Source: Actinophytocola xinjiangensis (GTDB lineage: Bacteria; Actinomycetota; Actinomycetes; Mycobacteriales; Pseudonocardiaceae). From it: a stretch of 64,000 nt of DNA. The stretch lies in contig NZ_MSIF01000005.1 in the NCBI RefSeq assembly GCF_001921215.1, forward strand, positions 1-64,000, given 5' to 3'. The notes beneath the pieces were generated by a model. It worked only from the letters and a program-made list of their open reading frames with translations, did not search any database and was not told the DNA's origin. A program made the position numbers and the translations under genes. Shown piece after piece: positions 1 through 9,114 of the stretch (position 1 is the first letter of the stretch; each line of letters starts with the position of its first letter).

Positions 1-358
1 ATTAACCTGTCCAAAAGGCCAGGCACAAGCTCACTAGCATTTATCGGCACACTGTTGAGTTCTCAAACAACACACGCTCATCTACCATGACCCGCCGCGA
101 AGCGAATCAATCGAGAGACGCTAGTTGGTTTACTGCTTGGTTGGGATCCGTCACTCCCTACTTGGAAGACTGAAGTCAGTCTCACTTGGGAGGAGAACCG
201 GTTTCCCTGCGTCGCAGACTGTACCTGGTCCGCTTCGCGATGTCAACTCGCTCGGCCCAGCTCGCTGCTAGCCACTGAAGTGTATCACTGGCTTGCGGTG
301 TCCGCGTCGTCCGGGTCTGGCTCGCTAGTTCCGGGCCCGTCCGCCGCTCTGTGCGACG
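1..358 (-). promoter_or_regulatory. 5' leader of an rRNA operon (16S gene off the left edge)
   Basis: Read on the minus strand this stretch runs away from the two promoters at 365-394 and 218-246 toward the left edge. It contains the motif TTTGAGAACTCAACAG (complement of about 52-67), followed by a segment reading GTGCCGATAAATGCT. This block is typical of the antitermination/processing leader ahead of 16S rRNA in actinomycetes. No 16S sequence itself is visible, so the mature gene must begin beyond position 1. No protein gene is supported here. The family assignment is from recall of actinobacterial rrn leaders. Confidence 0.8.
218..246 (-). promoter_or_regulatory. rRNA operon promoter, downstream copy
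   Basis: On the minus strand the -35 TTGACA (246-241) is a perfect consensus and the -10 TACAGT (223-218) is separated from it by 17 bases. With the promoter at 365-394 it forms a tandem array, the usual arrangement for actinomycete rrn operons. Confidence 0.8.
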
Positions 359-364
359 AGGAGA

Positions 365-394
365 AAGTTAGCGACTCTGCACGTACAAAGTCAA
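365..394 (-). promoter_or_regulatory. rRNA operon promoter, upstream copy
   Basis: On the minus strand the -35 TTGACT (394-389) and -10 TAACTT (370-365) are separated by 18 bases, a good housekeeping sigma match. Transcription should start near 358 and run left into the rRNA leader. It lies 34 bases beyond the stop of the glutamine synthetase gene, which is on the same strand. Confidence 0.75.
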
Positions 395-427
395 ATCGGC
401 TGGTCAGAGGCGGTTTTCTGCGCGCGG

Positions 428-1771
428 TCAGAGCAACGGGAGCAGCGTGCGGAGCTCGTAGGGGGTCACCGAGCGCCGATAGGCGTCCCACTCGTTGCGC
501 TTGTTCCGGAGGAAGAAGTCGAAGACGTGCTCGCCGAGCGTCTCGGCGAGCAGTTCGGAGTTCTCCATCTCGGCGAGCGCCTCCCCCAGGTTCTGCGGCA
601 GGAGCTTGTACCCGGCCGCGCGACGCTCCGAGTCGGTCAGCGACCACACGTCGTCCTCGGCCGCCGGCGGCAGCTCGTAGTTCTCCTGCACACCCTTGAG
701 CCCAGCCGCCAGGATCACCGCGTACGCCAGGTACGGGTTACAGGCCGAGTCCAGGCTGCGGATCTCCACCCGGCGCGAGGACGCCTTGCCCGGCGAGTAC
801 ATCGGCACCCGCACGAGCGCCGACCGGTTGGCGTGTCCCCAGCACACCGCCGACGGCGCCTCACCCCCCGCTATCAGGCGTTTGTACGAGTTGACCCACT
901 GATTGGTCACCGCCGAGATCTCCCGGGCGTGACGCAGCAGCCCGGCGACGAACGCCTTGCCGGTCTTGGACAGCTCGTAGGGGTCCTCGCTGTCGTAGAA
1001 CGCGTTCCGGTCTCCCTCGAACAGGCTCACGTGGGTGTGCATGCCCGACCCGGGTTGCAGCGAGAACGGCTTGGGCATGAACGAGGCCCGGACGCCCTCG
1101 GTGATCGCGACTTCCTTGACCACGTACCGAAAGGTCATCACGTTGTCGGCCATGGTGAGCGCGTCGGCGTAGCGCAGGTCGATCTCCTGTTGGCCGGGCG
1201 CGCCCTCGTGGTGGCTGAACTCCACCGAGATGCCCATGGCCTCCAGCGTCTCGATGGCGTGCCGGCGGAAGTGCGTCGCCGTGGCGTGGCTCGCCTGGTC
1301 GAAGTACCCGCCGTTGTCCGCCGGGATCGGCTCGCGGCCGTCCTCGAACAGCTCGCTGAGCAGGAAGAACTCTATTTCCGGATGCACGTAGCAGGTGAAG
1401 CCGGCCTCGCTCGCCCTGGCCAGCGAGCGGCGCAGCACGTGCCGGGGATCGGCCCAGGACGGGGAACCGTCGGGCATCGCGATGTCGCAGAACATCCGGG
1501 CCGCGTAGTGATGACCGTCGGGGTTCTCCCACGGCAGGACCTGGAAGGTCGCCGGGTCGGGGCGGGCCACCATGTCCGACTCGGACACCCGCGCGAAGCC
1601 CTCGATCGCCGAGCCGTCGAAGCCGATGCCCTCGGCGAACGCGCCCTCCAGCTCCGCCGGCGCCACGGCCACCGACTTGAGGAAACCGAGCACGTCGGTG
1701 AACCAGAGCCGCACGAAGCGGATGTCCCGCTCCTCGAGGGTGCGGAGCACGAACTCCTGCTGACGATCCAT
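428..1771 (-). CDS. glnA2: Type I glutamine synthetase, GlnA2-like
   Basis: A 447-residue class I glutamine synthetase (ATP-dependent ligation of ammonia to glutamate, or a gamma-glutamylation variant). Family motifs visible in order: GFDGSAIEGF near residue 49, MPDGSPSWADPR near 98, EIEFFLL near 131, EFSHHEGAPGQQEIDL near 187, GMHTHVSLF near 243 and the ATP-site segment around NSYKRLIAGGEAP near 290. Length and the opening MDRQQEFVLRTLEERDIRF match my memory of M. tuberculosis GlnA2 (446 aa), a paralogue of the main GlnA1. Unlike GlnA2 as I remember it, the protein has ENYELPP (Tyr365) where GlnA1 has its adenylylation motif. It sits alone on the minus strand, upstream of and co-directional with the rRNA promoters. 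Confidence 0.93.
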   Translation of the reverse strand: MDRQQEFVLRTLEERDIRFVRLWFTDVLGFLKSVAVAPAELEGAFAEGIGFDGSAIEGFARVSESDMVARPDPATFQVLPWENPDGHHYAARMFCDIAMPDGSPSWADPRHVLRRSLARASEAGFTCYVHPEIEFFLLSELFEDGREPIPADNGGYFDQASHATATHFRRHAIETLEAMGISVEFSHHEGAPGQQEIDLRYADALTMADNVMTFRYVVKEVAITEGVRASFMPKPFSLQPGSGMHTHVSLFEGDRNAFYDSEDPYELSKTGKAFVAGLLRHAREISAVTNQWVNSYKRLIAGGEAPSAVCWGHANRSALVRVPMYSPGKASSRRVEIRSLDSACNPYLAYAVILAAGLKGVQENYELPPAAEDDVWSLTDSERRAAGYKLLPQNLGEALAEMENSELLAETLGEHVFDFFLRNKRNEWDAYRRSVTPYELRTLLPLL

Positions 1772-1794
1772 GTCCGCAGCCTAGGTAGATCGTG

Positions 1795-3096
1795 TTAACG
1801 CCGTGTTTCGACCGGCGCAGGATCACGGATCGGGCGAACGGCGAGCGACAGCAGGGCCGCGACCACGCAGAGGCCCCCGGCGAACCACCAGGCCAGGTCG
1901 TAGCTGCCTTCCAGGTCGCGGATCGCCCCCGCGCCCAGCGCCGCGACCGCCGCGCCGACCTGGTGGGAGGCGAACACCCAGCCGAACACGACCGGGCCGG
2001 ACTCCCCGAACCGGTCACGGCACAGTGCCACGGTCGGCGGCACGGTTGCGATCCAGTCCAGGCCGTAGAAGACGATGAACACCCACATGCTCGGCTCGGT
2101 CCCCGGCGCGAACAGCGACGGCAGGACCAGCAGGGACAGGCCGCGCAGCGTGTAGTAGGCGCCGAGCAGCAGGCGCGGGTCGACCCGGTCGGTCAGCCAG
2201 CCGGACAGGACCGTGCCGGCGATGTCGAAGATGCCGATCAGCGCGAGCAGCGACGCGGCCGTGGTGTGCGGCATCCCGTGGTCGTGCGCGGCGGAGACGA
2301 AGTGCGTGCCGACCAGGCCGCTGGTGGACGCGCCACAGATCGCGAAACCCCCGGCGAGCAGCCAGAACGTCCTGGTTCGGGCGGCGGCCCTGAGCACGTT
2401 GACCGCGCGCAGGACGCTGTTGCCGGATGGCATGACAGTTGCGGTCGAGGTGGGCACGGGCGCGCCGTAGGCGGTGGTGCCGACGTCGGCGGGGTGGTCG
2501 CGCAGCAGGGTGAGGACCAGCGGGACGACGGCCAGGGCGGCGATCGCGACGACCAGCGACGGCGTGCGCCAGCCGTGGTCGGTGGCGAGGCTGGCGACCA
2601 GGGGCAGGAAGACCAGTTGGCCGGTGGCGCCCGCGGCCGTGAGCAGGCCGCTGACCAGGCCCCGGTGGCGGACGAACCAGCGGCTGGTGACCGTCGCGAC
2701 GAAGGCCATGGACATCGAACCGGTGCCGACGCCGACGAGCACTCCCCAGCACAGCAGCAGTTGCCAGCTCTCGGTCATGACGACCGTGAGGCCGCTGCCG
2801 GCGGCCACCAGGACCAGGGCGCCGGCGACCACCCGGCGCATGCCGAAGGTGTCCATCAGGGCGGCGGCGAAGGGGCTGATCAGGCCGAAGAGCACCAGGT
2901 TGATCGACACCGCGGCCGAGATCGTGGCCCGCGACCAGCCGAACTCCTCGTGCAGCGGGTCGATCAGCACGCTGGGCACCGCGCGGAAACCGGCGGCCCC
3001 GATGAGGGTGACGAACGCCGCGATGGCGACCCACCACGCCCAGTGCAGTCGGAGAAGTCGCTGTTCAGGCCGTTGTCCCGGCTCGGTCCGCGTCAC
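1795..3096 (-). CDS. MFS transporter
   Basis: A predicted major-facilitator membrane protein of about 433 residues with twelve hydrophobic stretches, opening with WAWWVAIAAFVTLIGAAGF and carrying GMRRVV after the second segment, resembling the MFS motif A region. A longer reading to 3210 is possible. The GTG at 3096 is preferred because the extra residues are hydrophilic and would run into the divergent regulator's promoter. No strong ribosome site is visible. The gene is divergent from a GlxA-type regulator 105 bases away, a common transporter/regulator pair. The substrate cannot be told from sequence; monocarboxylate or drug export are possibilities. Confidence 0.85.
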   Translation of the reverse strand: MTRTEPGQRPEQRLLRLHWAWWVAIAAFVTLIGAAGFRAVPSVLIDPLHEEFGWSRATISAAVSINLVLFGLISPFAAALMDTFGMRRVVAGALVLVAAGSGLTVVMTESWQLLLCWGVLVGVGTGSMSMAFVATVTSRWFVRHRGLVSGLLTAAGATGQLVFLPLVASLATDHGWRTPSLVVAIAALAVVPLVLTLLRDHPADVGTTAYGAPVPTSTATVMPSGNSVLRAVNVLRAAARTRTFWLLAGGFAICGASTSGLVGTHFVSAAHDHGMPHTTAASLLALIGIFDIAGTVLSGWLTDRVDPRLLLGAYYTLRGLSLLVLPSLFAPGTEPSMWVFIVFYGLDWIATVPPTVALCRDRFGESGPVVFGWVFASHQVGAAVAALGAGAIRDLEGSYDLAWWFAGGLCVVAALLSLAVRPIRDPAPVETRR

Positions 3097-3201
3097 GGCG
3101 ACAAGCCTGTGCGAGACGCTCCGGCCTGACGAGTGGCCTGATCGCCAATATGTGAAAGGATCTGGCCAGTCCCGAGTTCGACGTGCGACGGAGGTGTGCC
3201 G

Positions 3202-4149
3202 GTGACGCACGAGGTCGTGGTCCTCGCCCTGGACCCGGTGAACGGCTACGACCTGGCCATCCCGTCGCAGATCTTCGGATCGGCCGGCGGCGACCGGTAC
3301 CGGGTGCGGGTGTGCGGACTCGACACGTCCCCCGTTCGGGTTCAGTCCGAGTACGCGATCGTGCCTGACTTCGGGGCCGAGGTCCTGGCCGAGGCGGACA
3401 CCGTGATCGTGCCGGGGACCCAGCTGGCCGGGCCCCGGCAGAGCGGTGAACTGCCCTCACGCGTCGCGGAAGCGTTCGCCACCATCCCCTCATCAGCGCG
3501 GATCATGTCGATCTGCACGGGGGCGTTCGTGCTGGCAGCGGCCGGACTGCTCGACGGACGGCCGGCGACGACCCACTGGGCGCACGCCTACACCTTCCGG
3601 CAGCTGTACCCGAACGTGTTGCTCGACGAGAACGTGTTGTTCGTCGATGACGGAGAGGTACTGACCTCGGCGGGGCTGGGCGCCGGCGTCGACCTGTGCC
3701 TGCACGTCGTGCGGCGCGACCACGGCGCCGAGGTGGCCAACCGGGCCGCTCGCTACTGCGTGGTGCCGCCGTGGCGCGAGGGCGGCCAGTCACAGTTCAT
3801 CGACCGGCACGTACCCGACGGCGGCACCGACGGCACGGCGCCGACCAGGGCGTGGGCGCTGCGCCACCTCGACCGCCCGCTCGACCTGGCCACGCTGGCC
3901 AGACACGCGAGGATGAGCGTGCGCACGTTCTCCCGGCGCTTCCGCGCCGAGACCGGCCTGTCCCCCGGCACGTGGCTGGTCCAGCAGCGGGTGCGGCACG
4001 CCATGCACCTGCTCGAATCGACCGATCTCGCCGTCGACGACGTCGCCGGCCGGGCCGGGCTGGGCACCGGCGCGTCGCTGCGTCAGCACATGCGGGCGGC
4101 ACACGGTGTATCGCCGCTGGCCTACCGCCGGACCTTCCGCGCCGGCTGA
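3202..4149 (+). CDS. GlxA-family regulator (DJ-1/PfpI domain plus AraC helix-turn-helix)
   Basis: A DNA-binding regulator of about 315 residues. The first 180 residues are a DJ-1/PfpI-like glutamine-amidotransferase fold, with VSICTGAFVLAAAGLLDG-type nucleophile-elbow sequence (visible as SICTGAFVLAAAGLLDG) and TTHW, used in this family for ligand sensing. Residues 220-310 are a double AraC helix-turn-helix (LATLARHARMSVRTFSRRF, then LAVDDVAGRAGLG), ending SPLAYRRTFRAG. Start: GGAGG at 3190-3194 suits GTG at 3202 (7-base gap) better than GTG 3196. Divergent from the MFS gene, which it probably controls (inference). A paralogue lies at 13213-14169. Confidence 0.9.
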   Translation: MTHEVVVLALDPVNGYDLAIPSQIFGSAGGDRYRVRVCGLDTSPVRVQSEYAIVPDFGAEVLAEADTVIVPGTQLAGPRQSGELPSRVAEAFATIPSSARIMSICTGAFVLAAAGLLDGRPATTHWAHAYTFRQLYPNVLLDENVLFVDDGEVLTSAGLGAGVDLCLHVVRRDHGAEVANRAARYCVVPPWREGGQSQFIDRHVPDGGTDGTAPTRAWALRHLDRPLDLATLARHARMSVRTFSRRFRAETGLSPGTWLVQQRVRHAMHLLESTDLAVDDVAGRAGLGTGASLRQHMRAAHGVSPLAYRRTFRAG

Positions 4150-4219
4150 GCCGTCCCGCCGCTCGACCGTTTTCTCGGACCGGGCATCGCTCTCAGGTAC
4201 GCGGTTCTACGATTCCGGC

Positions 4220-4912
4220 ATGATGCGCCGGATCCTGCTCGCCGTGCTCGCGTGTACGGCCGTGGCAGCCACCGCCTGCTCCTCCTCCGACGAACCGGCC
4301 GGCGATCTGCCGGACGGGGCCGGGCTGCTCAAGGACGCGGCGGCGACCACGGCGAAGATCGAGGCGGCGCACTTCACGCTGACGGTCAACGGTGAGGTCC
4401 CCGGCCTGGACGTGCGCTCGGCCGAGGGTGACCTGACCCGCGAGGGCGACGGCGGCGCCGCGCAGGGCACGGTGTCGATGAACCTGCTCGGGCAGCTGTT
4501 CGAGGGTGAGTTCGTGCTGGTCGACGACAAGGTGTGGATCAAGGGGCCGACCGGCGACCACCAGGAGCTGCCGGCGTCGATGGTCGCCAACCTCTACGAC
4601 CCCGGCGCGATCCTCGACCCGGAGCGCGGGGTGGCGAACGTGCTCTCCAACGTGCAGGACCCGGCCACGGAGGGCACCGAGGACATCGATGGTGAGTCCA
4701 CCTATCGGGTGAAGGGCAAGGTGGCGCGTGACGTCGTCTCCAGCCTGGTCCCGGGGATCGACTCGGACGTCGAGATCACGTTCTGGGTGCTCCAGGACGG
4801 CGACCACCGGCCGGTGAAGGCCAGCGTCGCGGTGCCGGCCGACGGCGACCCGAGCGTCGACGTGACGTTGTCCGACGTCGGCAAGCAGGTCGACATCACG
4901 CCGCCGGCCTGA
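4220..4912 (+). CDS. lprG: LprG-like lipoprotein (LppX/LprAFG family)
   Basis: A secreted lipoprotein of about 230 residues. ATG at 4220 (or 4223) gives a clean signal peptide [20 protein letters not shown], with a lipobox ending ATAC and a Cys that would be lipidated. Longer upstream readings lack a signal. The body shows the LppX/LprG pattern: [21 protein letters not shown], then [21 protein letters not shown] and [17 protein letters not shown]. In mycobacteria LprG carries triacylated glycolipids across the periplasm with the MFS protein P55. That partnership is supported here because its stop overlaps the ATG of a P55-like gene by one base (TGATG), giving translational coupling. Confidence 0.9.
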   Translation: MMRRILLAVLACTAVAATACSSSDEPAGDLPDGAGLLKDAAATTAKIEAAHFTLTVNGEVPGLDVRSAEGDLTREGDGGAAQGTVSMNLLGQLFEGEFVLVDDKVWIKGPTGDHQELPASMVANLYDPGAILDPERGVANVLSNVQDPATEGTEDIDGESTYRVKGKVARDVVSSLVPGIDSDVEITFWVLQDGDHRPVKASVAVPADGDPSVDVTLSDVGKQVDITPPA

Positions 4913-6441
4913 TGACGGCCGCGGAGACCACCCAGGAGACCATCACCCCCGCCGGCAGGGGACGCGCGATCGCGATCAGCGCCGGCGGGCTGGCCGTGCT
5001 GCTGGGCGCACTGGACACCTACGTCGTCGTCAGCGTCCTGCGGCAGATCATCGACGACCTCCAGATCCCGGTGAACCGACTCGAACGGGTTACCCCGATC
5101 GTGACCGGTTACCTGCTGGGCTACGTCGCCGCGATGCCGCTGCTCGGACAGGCGTCCGACCGGTTCGGGCGCAAGGCACTGCTGCAGGTGTGCCTCGTCG
5201 GCTTCATCGCCGGCTCGGTGGTCACCGCGATCGCCGACGACCTGGTCGTGCTGGTGATCGGCCGGGTGATCCAGGGTGTCGCCAGCGGCGCGTTGTTGCC
5301 GGTGACCATGGCACTGGTCGCCGATCTGTGGGCGACCCACAAGCGCTCGGCTGTGCTCGGCGCGGTCGGCGCCGCGCAGGAACTGGGCTCGGTCCTCGGA
5401 CCGCTGTACGGGATCGCGATCGCGGCGGTCGCCGGGTGGCGCGGGGTGTTCTGGGTGAACGTGCCGCTCGCGGTGCTGGCGATGATCGCGGTGCACTTCA
5501 CCGTGCCGTCGGTGCGCTCGGCCACCCGGGCGTCGGTCGACGTCGTCGGGGCCGCGCTGCTGACCGTCGTGCTCGGGCTGGCGGTGATCGGGCTGTACAA
5601 CCCGGAACCGCGCGAACGGGTTCTGCCGCCGTGGGGGGTGCCGCTGCTGATCGCGGCGGCCGTCGCGCTGGTGTGCTTCGTGCTGTGGGAGCGGCGCGCG
5701 CGGACCAAGCTGATCGACACCCGAGGCGTGTCACTGCGACCGTTTCTTGCCACGCTCGGTGCAAGCCTCGCCGCCGGCGCGGCACTGATGGTGACGCTGG
5801 TCAACGTCGACCTGTTCGCCCAGACCCTGCTCGGCCGCGACGACACCGGCAGCGTGCTGCTGCTGGTCCGGTTCCTGGTCGCGCTCCCGATCGGGGCGCT
5901 GGCCGGTGGCTGGCTGGCCGCCCGGTTCGGCGACCGGTTGCCGGCGGTGATCGGCATGCTGGTGGCGGCCGTCGGGTTCCTGCTGATCTCCGGGTGGCCG
6001 GTCGACGTGCTGGCCGCCCGGCACGACCTCGGTTTCGTCGCGCTGCCGCGCCTTGACGTGGACCTGGTGGTGACCGGCCTCGGGTTGGGCCTCGTGATCG
6101 CCCCGCTGTCGTCCGCCGCGCTGCGCGTCGTGCCAACCGAGCAGCACGGTGTCGCCGCCGCTGGCGTGGTGGTCGCCCGAATGACCGGAATGCTGATCGG
6201 TGTGGCGGGTCTGGCGGCCTGGGGCCTGCACCGCTTCCACACCATGACAGCTGACCTGAATACGCCGCTGCCGTTCGGCAAGTCGCCAGAGCAGGTGGAA
6301 CGCGAGGTCGAGGCGTACCGGGCGGCGGTGAACGACGCGCTGCTCACCCAGTACAACGAGATGTTCCTGATCACGGCGTTCGTCTGCGTCGCGGGCGCGA
6401 TCCTCGCGGTGTTCGTGACCGGCCGGCGCACGAAGGACTGA
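4912..6441 (+). CDS. P55-like MFS efflux pump (Rv1410c family)
   Basis: A 509-residue major facilitator of the 14-segment type. It has [18 protein letters not shown] in helix 1, motif A ([12 protein letters not shown]) near residue 80, [19 protein letters not shown], and a conserved C-terminal stretch around [19 protein letters not shown]. These agree well with my memory of the M. tuberculosis P55 pump, which works with LprG in lipid transport and drug tolerance. It follows lprG with a one-base overlap and is followed by a small membrane gene, again overlapping by one base (TGATG at 6439-6443), so the three form one operon. Confidence 0.92.
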   Translation: MTAAETTQETITPAGRGRAIAISAGGLAVLLGALDTYVVVSVLRQIIDDLQIPVNRLERVTPIVTGYLLGYVAAMPLLGQASDRFGRKALLQVCLVGFIAGSVVTAIADDLVVLVIGRVIQGVASGALLPVTMALVADLWATHKRSAVLGAVGAAQELGSVLGPLYGIAIAAVAGWRGVFWVNVPLAVLAMIAVHFTVPSVRSATRASVDVVGAALLTVVLGLAVIGLYNPEPRERVLPPWGVPLLIAAAVALVCFVLWERRARTKLIDTRGVSLRPFLATLGASLAAGAALMVTLVNVDLFAQTLLGRDDTGSVLLLVRFLVALPIGALAGGWLAARFGDRLPAVIGMLVAAVGFLLISGWPVDVLAARHDLGFVALPRLDVDLVVTGLGLGLVIAPLSSAALRVVPTEQHGVAAAGVVVARMTGMLIGVAGLAAWGLHRFHTMTADLNTPLPFGKSPEQVEREVEAYRAAVNDALLTQYNEMFLITAFVCVAGAILAVFVTGRRTKD

Positions 6442-6830
6442 TGGTCACCGCGCTGCTGGTGGCCGGCGGCCTGGCCACCCCGATCACCGGCCTGCTGATC
6501 CGGCCCAACGCGACCGGCGCCCGGCACGGCATGGTGATGTTCGTCGACATAGCACGTTTCGGCTGGTACGGGTACGCCCTGGCCGCGGCCGTGATGGTGA
6601 CGCTGGCGGTCATCGGGGTGCGGGCCGGGACGCCCGCCGGACGCCGGCGCGCGGTGTCCCTGGCCGGCGTGCTGATGGGGTTGACGGTCGCGCTCGGGGC
6701 GATGCACGCGTGGTTCGTCTGGCACGGGGTGTTCCTCGACCGGGGCCAGGAACTGCTGACCGCGGTCGCGGTCGCGGTGGCCGCGGCGGCGGTGTTCGCG
6801 CTGGTCACGGCACGTTCTCGCCTACGCTGA
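6441..6830 (+). CDS. Small four-helix membrane protein of the lprG-P55 operon
   Basis: A 129-residue protein I do not recognise. Four hydrophobic segments are visible (about residues 2-20, 43-60, 72-94 and 101-122), with short charged loops such as RAGTPAGRRRA between them, so it is probably an integral membrane protein. Its ATG overlaps the stop of the P55-like gene, indicating coupled translation and a likely shared role with the LprG/P55 export pair. No enzymatic motif is seen. It is the last gene of the operon; the next gene to the right is convergent. Confidence 0.7.
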   Translation: MVTALLVAGGLATPITGLLIRPNATGARHGMVMFVDIARFGWYGYALAAAVMVTLAVIGVRAGTPAGRRRAVSLAGVLMGLTVALGAMHAWFVWHGVFLDRGQELLTAVAVAVAAAAVFALVTARSRLR

Positions 6831-7400
6831 ACCGAACCGTTCGCGTGCCGAAGCCTGTGGACAACTCCCTCGCGTGAGCCTGGTCCGTCGGGGGTCGCGA
6901 CTACCCTTGACGCAAGGGATCCCCTTTCCCGCGGGGTGAGGAGTGGGGTGGAGATTTGCCTTCGCAACTGTCTGTGTGCGCTGATGCGAGGCGGTGACCA
7001 GGTCTGGGGCCGGATCGGGCCCACGTTCCGGGCCTCCCCCTGGTGCGGGGTGAGGTGAGCGGTGTCGGCGGTGCGGGGAGTCGGGAAGGTGGGGCGAGCG
7101 GCGTGGGGCCCGAGTGGCGGGCGCTGGCAGACGGCGCGAAGGCCGCAAAATGGCGGGAGCGGGGCCAACCGCGCGGGGCTCAGGAAGGTGACGCGAGCGA
7201 AGCCGACGGCACGGGGGCCAGCACGGCGCCGGAACGGTGCCGGCGACGCAGGGCCCAACACAGTGCCGAAACAGTGCCGGCGACGCAGGGCCCAACGGTT
7301 CCGGCAACACCAGACCCAACACGGTGCCGGCGACGCCGGGGCTCAGCGCGGTGCCGGTGGCGCCGGAGCCCGGCTGTGGCGAAACCTCGGGGGCCGTGGG
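6831..7400. other. Non-coding interval between convergent genes, with a repeat tract
   Basis: About 570 bases between two convergent genes. Open frames here are low-complexity Pro/Arg or Gly/Ala translations of GC-rich DNA with no ribosome sites, so I call no gene. The right part (7233-7372) is a degenerate tandem repeat listed separately. A short palindrome-like sequence AAGGGATCCCCTTT lies near 6914 but has no T-tract, so it is not a convincing terminator. Confidence 0.6.
7233..7372. repeat. Degenerate tandem repeat, period about 26 bases
   Basis: Units built on GGTGCCGGCGACGCAGGGCC recur: 7233-7259, a short copy at 7260-7270, 7271-7296, 7297-7320 (diverged), 7321-7346 (diverged) and 7347-7372 (most diverged). 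Two copies are nearly identical over the motif GTGCCGGCGACGCAGGGCCC. The tract ends 28 bases from the 3' end of the hydrolase gene. No function is evident. Confidence 0.7.
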
Positions 7401-8996
7401 TCAGGGTTGGCAGCGGGTGCCTTCGCTGGGGAGGGTGCCGTCGGTCAGGTAGTCGGTGCCGGCTTCGTCCACGCAGGGGTTGCCCTGGAGGAAGACGGTG
7501 TGCTGGGTCGCCTCGAAGGTCAGGAGGGCGCCGTTGAGGGCCTTGGCCAGGGAGACGCCGGCCTGGTAGGGGGTCGCGGGGTCGCCGGTGGTGGAGATGA
7601 CCAGGATCGGGGGGACGCCCTCCACCTGGGGCAGGTGGGGTTGGCCGGTGTTGGGGACCGGCCAGAAGGCGCAGCTGTCGCGGGCCGTCGACGGGGGGTT
7701 GCCGTCGTCGAGGAAGGGGGCGGCGGCCTTGTAGCGCTCGTTGACCTCGGCGACCTTCGCGGGGTCGGTCACCCGGGGGTCGTCGACGCAGCGGATGGCG
7801 ACGAACGCGTCCTGGGTGGTCGTGTACTCACCATCCGTCGATCGTTCGAGGTACAGGTCGGCGAGCATCATGAGGGTGTCGCCCCGGTGTTGCCGGAGTT
7901 CGTTCAGGCCCGTTTGCAGGTGGTCCCACAGCTGCTCCGAATAGAGAGCCTGGACGGTTCCGGTCGTGGCGTCCTCGTAGGACAGGGGGCGACCGTCGCC
8001 CACATCGATCGGGGACTCGGCCAGGGGGCGAACCAGGGACTGGTAGTCCGCGTTCGCCGAACTCGCCGAGGTGAAGGGGCAGTCCTGCTGGTCCAGGCAC
8101 CACGTGACGAAGTCGTCGAAAGCCTCCTGGAAGCCCTTGCCCTGGGCCACCACCTCCTCCACCGGGTCCTTGTTCGGATCCACCGCACCGTCGAGGACCA
8201 TCGCCCGAACACTGTCGGGGAACGTCTCCGCGTAGGTGCTGCCGATGCGGGTTCCGTAGGAGAAACCGACATAGTTCAGCTTCTCGTCGCCCAGGGCCGA
8301 GCGCAGCACGTCCATGTCCTTCACGACGTCCCTCGTGCCCAGGTTGGCCAGCATGTCGCTGCCGAACTCGGTGCGCTGCTCGCAGTTCGCCGCGTAGTCG
8401 CGGTTCTCCTGCTCGGCGCGCGCCACCCCCGCCGGGGACGCGTCCAGCTCCGAGTCGTCCGCGCGGTCGGCGTCGCGTTCCTCCCCGGTCACACAGCTGA
8501 TCGTGGGCTCGCTGGACCCGACCCCGCGCGGATCGAAGCCGACGAAGTCGAAACGGTCGGCCAGGTCCTCGTTCTCCGCCGCCAGCGACGCCGCCGTCGA
8601 CAGGCCCGCCACGCCAGGACCACCGGGGTTGACCATCAGCGAACCGATGCGTTCCGACTCGTCACCGGCCGACCGGCGCAGCACACCGATCCGGATCGTC
8701 TCGCCCGACGGGTCGGCGTAGTCCAGCGGCACCGACAGGCGGGTGCACTCCACCGCCGGGTCCGCCAGCGGCTGCGAGTCGAACTCGCCGGTCGCGTAGT
8801 CGGCGCACTTCTCCCAGGTCAGGGTCTGGGCATAGAACTCCTCCAGCTCCGGGGGAACCTCACCGGCCGGGCCCGCGCTCTGCTCGTAGGGCAGCTCCCG
8901 TTCGGCGTCCTCACCGACACGTGAGGTGCAGCCGGACGCCACGAGAGCGAGCATGATGGCCGACAGCGACAGCCGGCGAGGCAGAGAACGGGTCAC
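7401..8996 (-). CDS. Secreted alpha/beta hydrolase, CaeA/Hip1-like (tripeptidyl-aminopeptidase family)
   Basis: A 531-residue exported serine hydrolase. A lipoprotein signal (LALVASGC, Cys23) anchors it outside the membrane. The oxyanion segment NPGGPGVAG lies near 123-131, FDPRGVGSS near 154-162, the nucleophile elbow GFSYG at 244-248 (Ser246), Asp472 in TTGDPATPY and His499 in TQHTVF, forming the expected triad. The C-terminal part resembles the TAP-like domain of actinomycete tripeptidyl aminopeptidases. In M. tuberculosis the homologues Rv2223c/Rv2224c (CaeA/Hip1) sit between glnA2 and panB, as here. It probably trims peptides or cell-envelope proteins (family knowledge). Divergent from secA2. 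Confidence 0.92.
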   Translation of the reverse strand: MTRSLPRRLSLSAIMLALVASGCTSRVGEDAERELPYEQSAGPAGEVPPELEEFYAQTLTWEKCADYATGEFDSQPLADPAVECTRLSVPLDYADPSGETIRIGVLRRSAGDESERIGSLMVNPGGPGVAGLSTAASLAAENEDLADRFDFVGFDPRGVGSSEPTISCVTGEERDADRADDSELDASPAGVARAEQENRDYAANCEQRTEFGSDMLANLGTRDVVKDMDVLRSALGDEKLNYVGFSYGTRIGSTYAETFPDSVRAMVLDGAVDPNKDPVEEVVAQGKGFQEAFDDFVTWCLDQQDCPFTSASSANADYQSLVRPLAESPIDVGDGRPLSYEDATTGTVQALYSEQLWDHLQTGLNELRQHRGDTLMMLADLYLERSTDGEYTTTQDAFVAIRCVDDPRVTDPAKVAEVNERYKAAAPFLDDGNPPSTARDSCAFWPVPNTGQPHLPQVEGVPPILVISTTGDPATPYQAGVSLAKALNGALLTFEATQHTVFLQGNPCVDEAGTDYLTDGTLPSEGTRCQP

Positions 8997-9114
8997 ACGG
9001 CCGATCCTGCCATCGGAACGTGAATAGGCTGTGTTGGTTGGCCAGGAACCACTCGACGCCCCGCACCGTTACCGTGCAGGGCGGTTGTGTGAGCGAGCGA
9101 GGAGGTGAGCGTCG

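Noticed and set aside
1792-3129. 445-residue plus-strand frame opposite the MFS gene
   Set aside because: Composition is Gln/Arg/Asp-rich without domains, and it is the antisense of a gene with clear membrane helices; a GC-rich shadow.
7233-7372. CRISPR array
   Set aside because: Units are contiguous without unique spacers and decay along the tract.
7062-8924. 620-residue plus-strand frame opposite the CaeA-like hydrolase
   Set aside because: The minus strand codes a hydrolase with a complete catalytic triad; the plus frame is Val/Gly/Arg-rich with no motif or ribosome site.
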